This document shows, piece by piece, positions 16,747 through 25,076 of a stretch of DNA of 64,000 nucleotides. The position numbers and the translations under genes were made by a program. Every line of letters begins with the position of its first letter. Position 1 is the stretch's first letter. The DNA is from Solwaraspora sp. WMMD792 (GTDB lineage Bacteria > Actinomycetota > Actinomycetes > Mycobacteriales > Micromonosporaceae). The DNA lies in NCBI RefSeq assembly GCF_029626105.1, contig NZ_JARUBH010000009.1:2790001-2854000 (forward strand), in the 5' to 3' direction. Under the pieces are notes generated by a model. The model ran no database searches and was not told where the DNA came from. It saw only the letters and a list, made by a program, of their open reading frames with translations.

Positions 16747-17507
16747 CGCCGTACCTCCGTGTCGCGGTGCCCGGCCGGGTCGATGACGGTACGGATGAGG
16801 CTCAGCTCCTGCGCCGTCGGCAGCCGGGTCTGCGGCACCTCCCCGCCGGTCCACAGCTCGAACCCGGTCGCCTCGTGGACCTGTTCGACGGTGACGCCGG
16901 GATGCGTCGACACCAGTCGCATCCGGTGGTCCGGGCCGGCGAAGTCGAAGACCCCGAGGTCGCTCACCACCCGACACAACTGGTGGAAGCGGGCCGCGGA
17001 CGGTCCGGCCGACGCGGCCCGGTCGTAGCCGATGCCGCAGACCAGGTCGACCTGTTCGACGAAGGTCCGGCGGCTGTGCCGGGGCACCCAGTAGCTGCAC
17101 GGGTGGCTGACCGTGTTGCCCGGTGCGCCCCGCACCCCGAGCAGGGCCACCTTCGGCCGGTGGAAGTCGCCGATCGCCGAGATGTTGATGTTGCCGTACC
17201 GGTCGATCTGGCCCGGTCCCATCATCACGTGCCGGCGGCCGGACCAGATCAGCTCGAAGATCTGCCGGAACGGCAGGGCCCCCTCGGTCTGTGTCGGGGA
17301 TCCGCCGACCGGCCAGGTGCCCACGCCGAGTGCGGCCTCACCGTCGGTGAGCAGCAGATCCGGGGAGAAGGTGGCCCTGGCCAGCCGGGCGCCGATCGTC
17401 GGCACCAGTCCGATCGGGCTGGCCAGGATCTCCCCGTCGCCGCGCCACGCCTCGGCGCAGGCGACCACACACACCTCGGCGCGGGTCGGTTCGGCCGGTG
17501 CGCTCAC
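16743..17507 (-). CDS. ipdB: IpdB, beta subunit of COCHEA-CoA hydrolase
   Basis: 254-residue class I CoA-transferase-fold beta subunit. With IpdA it hydrolyses the carbocycle of COCHEA-CoA, opening the last steroid ring (ring C); despite the fold it is a ring hydrolase and not a transferase. Recognisable segments: ASPIGLVPTIGARLA, LLTDGEAALGVG, MGPGQIDRYGNINIS and VSDLGVFDF. GGAGG lies seven bases before the GTG, which overlaps the ipdA stop (GTGA), so the two subunits are made in equal amounts. The next gene, ipdC, overlaps its end by four bases. Confidence 0.9.
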   Translation of the reverse strand: MSAPAEPTRAEVCVVACAEAWRGDGEILASPIGLVPTIGARLARATFSPDLLLTDGEAALGVGTWPVGGSPTQTEGALPFRQIFELIWSGRRHVMMGPGQIDRYGNINISAIGDFHRPKVALLGVRGAPGNTVSHPCSYWVPRHSRRTFVEQVDLVCGIGYDRAASAGPSAARFHQLCRVVSDLGVFDFAGPDHRMRLVSTHPGVTVEQVHEATGFELWTGGEVPQTRLPTAQELSLIRTVIDPAGHRDTEVRR

Positions 17508-18367
17508 CGGGCCACCTCCGTCCACTCGTTGCGGTCGGCGACGGCCCGCTGGTAGCCGGCCTCGTCGGTGTCGAGGTAGCGGTCCCGGAACGCGGCCCAC
17601 CGCTCGGTGCCGGCCGCCGCGGCGTACTCCCGCTGGAAGGGTTCGTCGCGCGGGTAGTCCGGGTCGCACGAGGTGAAGTGGGCCCCGCGCGCGGCCGGGA
17701 CCACGCCGCGGACCTGGTGGCGGCGCACCAGCACCGCCGACGCCGGGGTGAGCTGCTCGGTCGGCACGACCTGTTCGCAGGAGACGTAGGCGCGGTCGGC
17801 GGCCGCGCAGTACAGGTCGTCGAAGTATGGGTCGGGCCCGAGGCAGAGGGCGTTGCCGTGGACGTCGGCACGGTGCAGGTGGACCAGGGCGGCGTCCAGC
17901 CGCAGCGCGGGCACGGCGAGCAGTTCCTCGTCGTCGTACGGCGAGCGCACGGTCCGCAGGTCCGGGTTGATCCGCATCAGGTCGGAGCCGAGTCCGACCC
18001 GGGTGGGCAGGAACGGCAGCCGGCAGGCGGCGGCGTACAGGCCGAGGTAGAGCATGCCCTCGTCGTATTCGACGGCCTCGACGGCGCCGGCCTGGCGGGC
18101 GGCCCGGAAGTGCGGCTCCAGCGGGATCGAGTCGAGCGAGACGAAGCCGTACACCAGCCGGCGGACCTTGCCGGCGGCGAGCAGCAGGCCGGCGTCCGGG
18201 CCTCCGTAGGTGACGACGGTCAGGTCGTCGAGGTCCGACCGCAGGATCGCCCGGACCAGGGACATCGGCTTGCGGCGCGAGCCCCAGCCGCCGATGCCGA
18301 TGGTCATGCCGGAGCGCAGTTCGCTCACCACCTGCTCGGCGGTCATCCGTTTGTCGGTCATCGCCAC
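17504..18367 (-). CDS. ipdA: IpdA, alpha subunit of COCHEA-CoA hydrolase
   Basis: 287-residue alpha subunit of the CoA-transferase-fold ring hydrolase. Strong match to recalled M. tuberculosis IpdA: GGWGSRRKPM, DLTVVTYGGPD, GKVRRLVYGFVSLDS, DEGML, LRLDAALVHL and GGAHFT-like GAHFTSCDPDYPRDEPFQ. E103 in DEGML appears equivalent to the catalytic glutamate reported for the mycobacterial alpha subunit (Glu105, from memory). Start GTG 18367 has AGGA eight bases upstream; ATG 18361 is the alternative. It is the first gene of the ten-gene operon and its promoter carries operator B. Confidence 0.92.
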   Translation of the reverse strand: MAMTDKRMTAEQVVSELRSGMTIGIGGWGSRRKPMSLVRAILRSDLDDLTVVTYGGPDAGLLLAAGKVRRLVYGFVSLDSIPLEPHFRAARQAGAVEAVEYDEGMLYLGLYAAACRLPFLPTRVGLGSDLMRINPDLRTVRSPYDDEELLAVPALRLDAALVHLHRADVHGNALCLGPDPYFDDLYCAAADRAYVSCEQVVPTEQLTPASAVLVRRHQVRGVVPAARGAHFTSCDPDYPRDEPFQREYAAAAGTERWAAFRDRYLDTDEAGYQRAVADRNEWTEVAR

Positions 18368-18392
18368 CTACTCGATCCTGGCTGGTCACGGG

Positions 18393-18422
18393 TGCGGGTA
18401 CGCCGGAACCGGCGCACCCGCA
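18393..18422. promoter_or_regulatory. Hairpin at the 5' end of the ipdA transcript
   Basis: Inverted repeat with 14-bp arms, one mismatch and a two-base centre, between operator B and ipdA. If the minus-strand -10 is TACATT (18427-18422) transcription would begin inside this repeat, so only part would be in the ipdA mRNA. It may instead terminate read-through from the thiolase gene upstream. Both readings are inference. Confidence 0.4.
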
Positions 18423-18426
18423 ATGT

Positions 18427-18440
18427 ACCAAGCGCTTGAT
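18427..18440. promoter_or_regulatory. KstR2-type operator B, ipdA operon
   Basis: ACCAAGCGCTTGAT is an exact match to AnCAAGnnCTTGnT, 60 bases upstream of ipdA. Read on the minus strand it runs directly into TACATT, a plausible -10, so bound repressor would block the promoter of the ring-opening operon. Confidence 0.85.
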
Positions 18441-18458
18441 TGGTTGGCCAGCCCGGGT

Positions 18459-19700
18459 TCAGCTCGCCCGCTCGATCACCATCGCCATCCCCTGCCCCCC
18501 GGCGGCGCACATGGTGACCAGCCCGAACTGCCGGTCACGTTCGCGCAGCGCCCGGATCAGGGTGGTGGTGATCCGGGCACCGGTCATCCCGAACGGGTGA
18601 CCCACCGCGATCGCCCCGCCGTTGACGTTCACCCGGTCGGGATCGATGCCGAGCAGCCGCACGCAGGGCAGCACCTGGGCGGCGAAGGCCTCGTTGATCT
18701 CCACCAGGTCGATGTCACCGATGGTCAGCCCGGCGTGCCCCAGCGCCCGCCGGGTCGCCTCCACCGGGCCGAGGCCCATGATCTCCGGACTGATCGCGGA
18801 GACGCCGGTGGCCACGATCCGGGCCAGCGGGGTGACGTCCAGTTCGGCGGCCCGGGCGGCGCTCATCACCACCAGGGCGGCGGCGCCGTCGTTGAGCGGG
18901 CAGCAGTTCCCGGCGGTGACCGTGCCGTCCGGGCGGAACACCGGCTTGAGCGCGGCCACCGACGCCAACCGCACCCCGGGGCGGGGGCCGTCGTCGCGGT
19001 CGACGACGGTGCCGTCCGGCAACGTCACCGGGGTGATGTCGCGGGCGTAGAAGCCGTCGGCGATCGCCTGCTCGGCCAGGTTCTGGCTGCGCACCGCGAA
19101 CTCGTCCTGGTCGGCCCGGCTCACCCCGTAGACCTGCGCGACGTTCTCGGCGGTCTCCCCCATCGCGATGTACGGATCCGGCAACGCCCCGGTGTCCCGG
19201 GGGTCCTGCCACCGTCCACCGTCGCCGGCGGCGCGCGCCGCGCTGCGGGCACCGGCGGCCGCGTACCGCTCGTTACGAGTCCCCGGCAGATTGTCCGACT
19301 TGCCGGCGTCGTACCGGGAGACCATCTCCACGCCGGCGGAGATGAAGACGTCGCCCTCCCCGGCCTTGATCGCATGGAAGGCCATCCGGGTGGTCTGCAC
19401 CGACGAGGCGCAGTAGCGCTGCACGGTGGTGCCAGGGGTGCCGTCCAGGCCCAACCCGACGGCGACCATCCGGGCCAGGTTGTGGCCGTGTTCGCCGGCC
19501 GGCTGGGCGCAACCGAGCAGGACGTCCTGCACCTGCGCCGGGTCCAGGGCGGGCACCTGCGCCAGCGCGGCCCGAGTGATGTCCACGGCGAGGTCGTCGG
19601 GGCGCAGCGTGGCGAGCGAGCCCTTGCGCGCCCGGCCGATCGGCGAGCGGGCGGCGGCGACGATAACGGCCTGCGGGGTGGCGGAGTCTCGGGGCGACAT
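18459..19700 (-). CDS. Acetyl-CoA acyltransferase (thiolase), FadA6-like role
   Basis: 413-residue thiolase that would release acetyl-CoA or propionyl-CoA from a 3-oxoacyl-CoA. The nucleophile is C97 (QRYCASS), His lies in [17 protein letters not shown] and the second Cys in MCAAGGQG. In the mycobacterial pathway FadA6 cleaves the open-chain product of IpdAB; this protein sits in the matching position but looks like a different thiolase subfamily (it has a long lysine-poor insertion after VEMVSR), so I give no symbol. It has its own promoter with operator C: the -10 TAGGGT is 12 bases before the ATG and there is no Shine-Dalgarno, so the leader is very short. Confidence 0.88.
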   Translation of the reverse strand: MSPRDSATPQAVIVAAARSPIGRARKGSLATLRPDDLAVDITRAALAQVPALDPAQVQDVLLGCAQPAGEHGHNLARMVAVGLGLDGTPGTTVQRYCASSVQTTRMAFHAIKAGEGDVFISAGVEMVSRYDAGKSDNLPGTRNERYAAAGARSAARAAGDGGRWQDPRDTGALPDPYIAMGETAENVAQVYGVSRADQDEFAVRSQNLAEQAIADGFYARDITPVTLPDGTVVDRDDGPRPGVRLASVAALKPVFRPDGTVTAGNCCPLNDGAAALVVMSAARAAELDVTPLARIVATGVSAISPEIMGLGPVEATRRALGHAGLTIGDIDLVEINEAFAAQVLPCVRLLGIDPDRVNVNGGAIAVGHPFGMTGARITTTLIRALRERDRQFGLVTMCAAGGQGMAMVIERAS

Positions 19701-19717
19701 GGCGGGCAGCGTACCCT

Positions 19718-19731
19718 AACAAGCGCTTGGT
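19718..19731. promoter_or_regulatory. KstR2-type operator C, thiolase gene
   Basis: AACAAGCGCTTGGT, exact match, ending 18 bases before the thiolase ATG on the minus strand. It abuts the -10-like TAGGGT (minus strand, 19717-19712), so occupancy would occlude RNA polymerase. Confidence 0.85.
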
Positions 19732-19773
19732 ACGCCATGGTCGGTATGACCGCAGCCAGCCAACCGGCTGTCG

Positions 19774-19821
19774 TTCTGCTGACCAGAAACGCCGGTCGAC
19801 GCAGATTCTTCTGAACAGAAG
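19774..19821. promoter_or_regulatory. Two TTCTG/CAGAA inverted repeats before the hydroxybenzoate operon
   Basis: TTCTG-N5-CAGAA at 19774-19788 and CTTCTG-AA-CAGAAG at 19808-19821 are the only conspicuous dyads between the thiolase promoter and the TTG start at 19897. They share half-sites with different spacing. They are candidate operators for a regulator of the 3-hydroxybenzoate operon, possibly the IclR protein encoded at 47659, but that protein's own promoter carries a different palindrome. Confidence 0.4.
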
Positions 19822-19896
19822 CGGGGTTAGCGTCGGGCAACCTCGGCCGGCCCCGCGTCCGCAGACCGGTCCCGCCCACACCCACCAGGAGGCACG

Positions 19897-21198
19897 TTGA
19901 CGGCCAGCGACGGGCAGACCGATGAGTTCATCGTGGTCGGTGGCGGCATCGGCGGGCTCGGCACCGCTCTCGCCCTGGCCCGCGCCGGGCGGCAGGTCCG
20001 GGTGTTGGAACGGGCCGCCGCCTTCGGCGAGGTCGGTGCCGGCATCCAGCTCGCCCCCAACGCCACCCGGCTGCTACGCGAATGGGGCCTGCTCGACCGG
20101 TTGATCGCCGCCGGGCTGGCGCCCCGGCACCTGGTCCTCGCCGACGCCCGCACCGGCCGGGAACTGAACCGGCTCGACCTCACCGGGCCGTTCACCGAGC
20201 GTTACCTGGCCCCGTACGTCGTCGCGCACCGCCGTGACCTGCTCGACCTGCTGCTCGCCGGGGCCGCCGAGGCCGGCGCGGTACTCGAACCCGACCGCGA
20301 GGTGACCGCGATCCGGCCCGGCCCGGACGCCGTCGAGATCGACTGCGCCGGCGGGCAGCGCTACCGCGCCCGAGGGGTCGTCGCCGCCGACGGCCTGCAT
20401 TCCCGGTTCCGCGCCCTGGTCAGCGACGACGAGCCGGAATGCAGCGGCTACGTCGCCTACCGGGGCGCGATCCCGATCGAACAGGCCAGCCGGACCGCCG
20501 ACCTGTCCGAGGTGGTCGCCTTCATCGGCCCCGGGATGCACTTCGTGCAGTACGCCCTGCGCGGCGGCAGCTACTACAACCAGGTCGCGGTGTTCCGCAG
20601 CGAACGGTACCGGCAGGGCGACCCGGACTGGGGCGGCCCGACTGAGCTGCAGGAGGCGTTCTCCCGGGCCTGCCCGCACGTGCGGACCGCCGTCCAGGCG
20701 ATCCGGACCGACCAGCGGTGGCCGATGTACGACCGGACGCCGATCGACGACTGGGTGCACGGCGGCCGGGTCGCCCTGCTCGGCGACGCCGCCCATCCGA
20801 TGCTGCAGTACCTGGCCCAGGGCGCCTGCCAGGCGCTGGAGGACGCCGCCGCGCTCGCCGCCGCCGTCACCCGGCACCTGCCCGCCGGGCCGATCAACGC
20901 CGACGCGCCGGTCCACCTCGCGCTGCGGGAGTTCGTCCGCGAACGGGCCCCCCGCACCGCCCGGGTGCAGCGCAACGCCCGCACCTGGGGCGACATCTGG
21001 CACGTCGACGGCGTCGCCGCGGCGTTGCGCGACGACGCGCTGGCCCACCGTGGACCCACCGACTACCGGTCCACCGACTGGCTCTTCGGCCACACCGCCG
21101 CCCAGCGCGGCTCCTCCCCCACCGCGAACCCCACCGCGAACCTGGCGCCGGACGCGCCGACCGCCACCCCGACGACGAGCCGAGACGAGGCGCGATGA
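19897..21198 (+). CDS. 3-Hydroxybenzoate 6-hydroxylase (FAD monooxygenase)
   Basis: 433-residue class A flavoprotein monooxygenase that would convert 3-hydroxybenzoate to gentisate with NAD(P)H and O2. GGGIGG near the N-terminus, EVGAGIQLAPNA, the DG motif (ADGLHSRFR) and GDAAHPMLQYLAQGA bind FAD. The blocks GYVAYRG, GPGMHFVQYALRGG, NQVAVF, RWPMYDRTPIDDWV and TDWLFG parallel the Rhodococcus jostii 3-hydroxybenzoate 6-hydroxylase as recalled, and separate it from salicylate 1-hydroxylases. The start is TTG with AGGAGG four bases upstream. It leads a five-gene operon and supplies the substrate for the gentisate dioxygenase encoded at 46510-47601. Confidence 0.85.
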   Translation: MTASDGQTDEFIVVGGGIGGLGTALALARAGRQVRVLERAAAFGEVGAGIQLAPNATRLLREWGLLDRLIAAGLAPRHLVLADARTGRELNRLDLTGPFTERYLAPYVVAHRRDLLDLLLAGAAEAGAVLEPDREVTAIRPGPDAVEIDCAGGQRYRARGVVAADGLHSRFRALVSDDEPECSGYVAYRGAIPIEQASRTADLSEVVAFIGPGMHFVQYALRGGSYYNQVAVFRSERYRQGDPDWGGPTELQEAFSRACPHVRTAVQAIRTDQRWPMYDRTPIDDWVHGGRVALLGDAAHPMLQYLAQGACQALEDAAALAAAVTRHLPAGPINADAPVHLALREFVRERAPRTARVQRNARTWGDIWHVDGVAAALRDDALAHRGPTDYRSTDWLFGHTAAQRGSSPTANPTANLAPDAPTATPTTSRDEAR

Positions 21199-22682
21199 TC
21201 CCCGACCCCGGACGCGACTGGCGTCTGCTGATCGACGGTCGGCTGGTCCCGGCCGGCGACGGCGGGGCGACCCCGACCCGGTCACCGGCCACCGGCGCGG
21301 TGCTCGGCCGGGCACCCGCCGCCACCGTCGCCGACGTCGACCGGGCCGTACGGGCGGCACACGCCGCGCAACCGCAGTGGGCGGCCACCCCGCCCCGGCA
21401 ACGGGCCGCCGTACTACGGTCGATGGCCGACGTGCTGCGCGCACACCGCGCCGAACTCGGTCACCTCGACGCGGCCGACGGCGGCAACCCGGTCACCGCG
21501 ATGACCACCGACGTCGACCTCGCCGCCGAGCTGCTGGACCGGTTCGCCGACTGGGCCGACCAGCTGGGCGGCCGGACCCTGCCCGGCGGCGACGACCATC
21601 TGCACTACACCACCCGACGGCCGTACGGCGTGGTCGCCCGGATCGTGCCGTACAACCATCCGGTCATGTTCGCCGCCTCCCGGGTCGCGGCGCCGCTGCT
21701 GGCCGGCAACTCGGTGGTGCTCAAGGCCCCCGACCAGACACCGCTGTCCGCGCTGCGCTTCGGTGAGCTGGTCGCCGACCTGCTGCCGGCCGGGGTGCTG
21801 GCGGTGCTGACCGGCGACGGCGCCACCGTCGGGCCGGCGCTGGTCGGCCACCGGCTGGTGCGGCGGATCGCGTTCACCGGCAGCACCGGTACCGGCCAGG
21901 CGGTGCTGCGCACCGCCGCCGCGCACGGCGTCAAACAGGTGTCGTTGGAGCTGGGCGGCAAGAACCCGATGGTGATCCTGGCCGACGCCGACGTGGCCGC
22001 CGCCAGCGCCGGCGCGGTCGCCGGGATGAACTTCCACTGGACCGGCGGGCAGTCCTGCGGCTCCACTTCCCGGCTGCTGGTGCACCGCTCGCTCGTCGAC
22101 GAGGTGGTCGAGCGGGTGGTGGCCGGCACCCGCGCGGTGCGGGTCGGGGATCCGCTGGACCCGGCCACCGAGATGGGCACCATGGTCTCGGCCGCCCACC
22201 GGGACCGGATCGCCGGCTTCCTGCGCCAGGGTCGCGACACCGGGCTGACCGTGGCCACCGGCGGTGGCCTGCCGGACGGGCCCGGCGCGTACGTGGAGCC
22301 GACCGTCTTCGTCGACGTGCCGCCGGACAACCCGCTGGCCCGCGAGGAGATCTTCGGGCCGGTGCTCTGCGTCACCCCGTTCGACGACGAGCGGGAGGCG
22401 CTGCGGATGGTCAACGACTCGCCGTACGGCCTGACCGCAAGCGTCTGGACCGGCGACGTCGGTCGGGCGCACCGCTGGGCCCGGTCGGTCGACGCCGGCT
22501 ACGTGTGGATCAACACCGCGTCCCGGCACTTCGCCGGCCTGCCGTTCGGCGGGGTCAAGGACTCCGGCCTCGGCAGCGAGGAGAGCGTCGAGGAACTGCA
22601 CTCGTTCACCCAGCCCAAGTCGGTCACCGTCCACCTGGGACCGACGAACGACCCACGAGGAGGCGACCGTGGCGACCACTGA
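21195..22682 (+). CDS. Aldehyde dehydrogenase
   Basis: 495-residue NAD(P)-dependent aldehyde dehydrogenase. LELGGKNP carries the general-base glutamate and GGQSCGSTSR the nucleophilic cysteine; the coenzyme segment FTGSTGTGQAV and the C-terminal KDSGLGSE loop are intact. The ATG overlaps the stop of the monooxygenase gene (ATGA), and the next gene starts inside its 3' end. Context suggests oxidation of a hydroxybenzaldehyde-type or similar aldehyde feeding the 3-hydroxybenzoate step; sequence alone does not fix the substrate. Confidence 0.88.
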   Translation: MIPDPGRDWRLLIDGRLVPAGDGGATPTRSPATGAVLGRAPAATVADVDRAVRAAHAAQPQWAATPPRQRAAVLRSMADVLRAHRAELGHLDAADGGNPVTAMTTDVDLAAELLDRFADWADQLGGRTLPGGDDHLHYTTRRPYGVVARIVPYNHPVMFAASRVAAPLLAGNSVVLKAPDQTPLSALRFGELVADLLPAGVLAVLTGDGATVGPALVGHRLVRRIAFTGSTGTGQAVLRTAAAHGVKQVSLELGGKNPMVILADADVAAASAGAVAGMNFHWTGGQSCGSTSRLLVHRSLVDEVVERVVAGTRAVRVGDPLDPATEMGTMVSAAHRDRIAGFLRQGRDTGLTVATGGGLPDGPGAYVEPTVFVDVPPDNPLAREEIFGPVLCVTPFDDEREALRMVNDSPYGLTASVWTGDVGRAHRWARSVDAGYVWINTASRHFAGLPFGGVKDSGLGSEESVEELHSFTQPKSVTVHLGPTNDPRGGDRGDH

Positions 22683-24297
22683 CCACCCGGCCGACACCTA
22701 CGACGGCATCATCATCGGGGCCGGCCAGCACGGCCTGATCCTCGGCACCTACCTGGCCCGGGCCGGTCTGCGGGTGCTCCTGGTCGAGCGGCGGCTGCGC
22801 CACGGCGGCGGGCTGAGCACCGAGGAACGGACCCTGCCCGGCTTCCAGCACAACCTGCACTCGATCAACCACTTCAGCGTCACCTCGACGCCGTGGTTCC
22901 GTGACCTGGGGCTGTCCGCCCGGGTGCGCTATCTGACCCCACGGTACGAGTTCGCCCAGCCGCACCGCGACGGCAGCGCGCTGGTCTTCTCCCGCGACCT
23001 CGACGAGACGCTGGCCAGCATCGGCCGGTTCAGCAAGGCCGACGCCGACACGTTCCGGGAGTGGAACGCCAAGGCGGAGGAGATGACCCAGCGGATCTTC
23101 CTGCGCGAACGGTTCAGTGAGCCGCTGAGCCCGGCCGACCGCGACGAGCTGCTCGGCCGTACCGCGTTGGGCCGTGACTTCCTGGAGCTGACCCGACGGC
23201 AACCCGGCGAGGTGGTCGAGGAGCTGTTCACCGACGAGCGGGTCAAGGTGCTGTTCCTGTTCAAGCTGTCACTGTTCGGCACCGTGCTGCACGAGACGCT
23301 CGGCACGCACAGCCCGCTCGGCTCGCTGATCCGCGCCTTCGACCTGACCACCGGTTACGAGCTGTGCGCCGGCGGCAGTTGGAATCTGGCCCGCGGGCTG
23401 ATGGAGGAGTTCATCGCCGCCGGCGGACACTTCGTCAACCAGGCGCACGTCGAGCGGATCGTCGTCGAGGGCGGTCGGGCCACCGGCATCGAACTCGCCG
23501 ACGGGCGCTCGATGCGGGCCCGGCAGTTCGTGGCCAGCACGCTGGACCTGCACCAGACCCTGGAGACGCTGGTCGGCCGCGACCAACTGCCCGCCGACTA
23601 CCTGGCCCGGCTGGACAAGTTCCACTACACCGGCTGGACGTTGTTCGGCCTGCACCTGGCGCTCGACGAGCCCCCGGCGTACACCTCGGCGGCCTTCGAC
23701 CCGCACGTGAACGGGGCGCTGAAGTACAACATCGGCTCGGAGACCATCGCCAGTCTGATGGCCGCGCACGACGACGTGGACAACGGCCGGGTGCCGACCA
23801 ACGTCCAGTTCGGTGCCGGGGCGCTGAGCGTGCTCGACCCGAGCCAGGCGCCGCCGGGCAAGCACACCGCGTACGCCTGGCACGTGGTGCCGTGGGCGCC
23901 CGACGGCGACCACGAGAACCTGCGCCGGATGCAGGGCGACATGGCCGCGTCGATCATGGACAGGTGGCGGGAGTACGCGCCCAACCTGACCGACGCCACC
24001 GTGCTGGGCTCGTACACCTACACCGCCTACGAGTACGCGCAGGAACTGATCAACATGCGGCACGGCGACATCTTCATGGGGGCGCTCAGCGCCGACCAGG
24101 TGCTGCACAACCACTTCGGCTACCGCACCCCGCTGCCGAACCTCTACCTGGCCGGCTCAGCCTGCCACCCCAACGGGGCGATCAGCGGCGGCGCCGGGTA
24201 CATCGCCGCCGGGGTGATCGCCCGCGACCTGGGTGTCGAGCCGTGGTGGCAACCGATGGACGCCCGTACCGAACTGTCCCGGCTCGGCGATGGCTGA
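22669..24297 (+). CDS. Phytoene-dehydrogenase-like FAD oxidoreductase
   Basis: 542-residue amine-oxidase-fold flavoprotein of the phytoene desaturase-related group (COG1233-like). The N-terminus has the GAGQHGL dinucleotide loop followed by LLVERRLRHGGGLS; a C-terminal LYLAGSACHPNGAISGGAGY FAD segment closes the fold. Start GTG 22669 has AGGAGG a few bases upstream, within the end of the aldehyde dehydrogenase gene. Members of this group desaturate or saturate carotenoid and other lipid-like substrates; no carotenoid genes are present, so it probably acts on the operon's own aromatic or alicyclic substrate, for example by desaturating a ring. Reaction unproven. Confidence 0.75.
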   Translation: MATTDHPADTYDGIIIGAGQHGLILGTYLARAGLRVLLVERRLRHGGGLSTEERTLPGFQHNLHSINHFSVTSTPWFRDLGLSARVRYLTPRYEFAQPHRDGSALVFSRDLDETLASIGRFSKADADTFREWNAKAEEMTQRIFLRERFSEPLSPADRDELLGRTALGRDFLELTRRQPGEVVEELFTDERVKVLFLFKLSLFGTVLHETLGTHSPLGSLIRAFDLTTGYELCAGGSWNLARGLMEEFIAAGGHFVNQAHVERIVVEGGRATGIELADGRSMRARQFVASTLDLHQTLETLVGRDQLPADYLARLDKFHYTGWTLFGLHLALDEPPAYTSAAFDPHVNGALKYNIGSETIASLMAAHDDVDNGRVPTNVQFGAGALSVLDPSQAPPGKHTAYAWHVVPWAPDGDHENLRRMQGDMAASIMDRWREYAPNLTDATVLGSYTYTAYEYAQELINMRHGDIFMGALSADQVLHNHFGYRTPLPNLYLAGSACHPNGAISGGAGYIAAGVIARDLGVEPWWQPMDARTELSRLGDG

Positions 24298-25042
24298 CCG
24301 GCTGGCCGGCCGGGTGGCCATCGTCACCGGCGGCGGACAAGGGCTCGGCCGGGCCTTCGCGCACCGGCTGGCGGCCGACGGGGCGCGGGTGGTGGTGGCC
24401 GACCGCAACACCGAGGCGGCTGGTGCCGTCGCCGCCGAGATCGGCGACGGCGCGCTCGCCGTCGAGGTCGACGTCGCCGACCCGGACAGCGTGGCGGCGA
24501 TGGTCCGGCGCGGCACCGACGCGTTCGGTGGGATCGACGTCCTGGTCAACAACGCGGCGATCTTCTCGACCCTGGCGATGCGGCCGTTCGACCAGATCGA
24601 CCCGGCCGAGTGGGACCAGGTGATGGCGGTCAACGTCCGTGGCCCGTTCCTGTGCACCCGGGCGGTCGCGCCGGTGATGCGCCGGGCCGGCTACGGCAAG
24701 GTGGTCAACATCTCGTCGGCCACCGTGTGGATCGGCCGACCGCACTACCTGCACTACGTGACCTCCAAGGCGGCGCTGATCGGGATGACCCGGGCGCTGG
24801 CCACCGAGCTGGGCCCGGCCGGAGTACGGGTCAACGCGGTCACCCCGGGCGCCACCCGGACCGAGATCCCGCGGGCCACCGTCACCCCGGAGCAGGAGGC
24901 GGCAATCGTCGCCGGCCAGGCGATCAAACGGCGGCAGGTGCCGGACGACCTGGTCGGCGTGGTCGCCTTCCTGGCCGGGCCGGACAGCGACTTCATCACC
25001 GGACAGACGGTCAACGTCGACGGCGGCGCGGCGTTCCACTGA
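24290..25042 (+). CDS. Short-chain dehydrogenase/reductase
   Basis: 250-residue classical SDR: TGGGQGLG, NNAA, Ser in NISSATVW, YVTSK and PGATRTEIP. The ATG at 24290 overlaps the preceding stop by eight bases (ATGGCTGA). It would oxidise an alcohol or reduce a ketone with NAD(P). As fourth gene of the operon it probably handles an intermediate between the flavoprotein desaturase and the decarboxylase-like protein. Confidence 0.85.
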   Translation: MADRLAGRVAIVTGGGQGLGRAFAHRLAADGARVVVADRNTEAAGAVAAEIGDGALAVEVDVADPDSVAAMVRRGTDAFGGIDVLVNNAAIFSTLAMRPFDQIDPAEWDQVMAVNVRGPFLCTRAVAPVMRRAGYGKVVNISSATVWIGRPHYLHYVTSKAALIGMTRALATELGPAGVRVNAVTPGATRTEIPRATVTPEQEAAIVAGQAIKRRQVPDDLVGVVAFLAGPDSDFITGQTVNVDGGAAFH

Positions 25043-25076
25043 GGATGCCCACGTCGCTGCGAGGATTGGAGGCACC

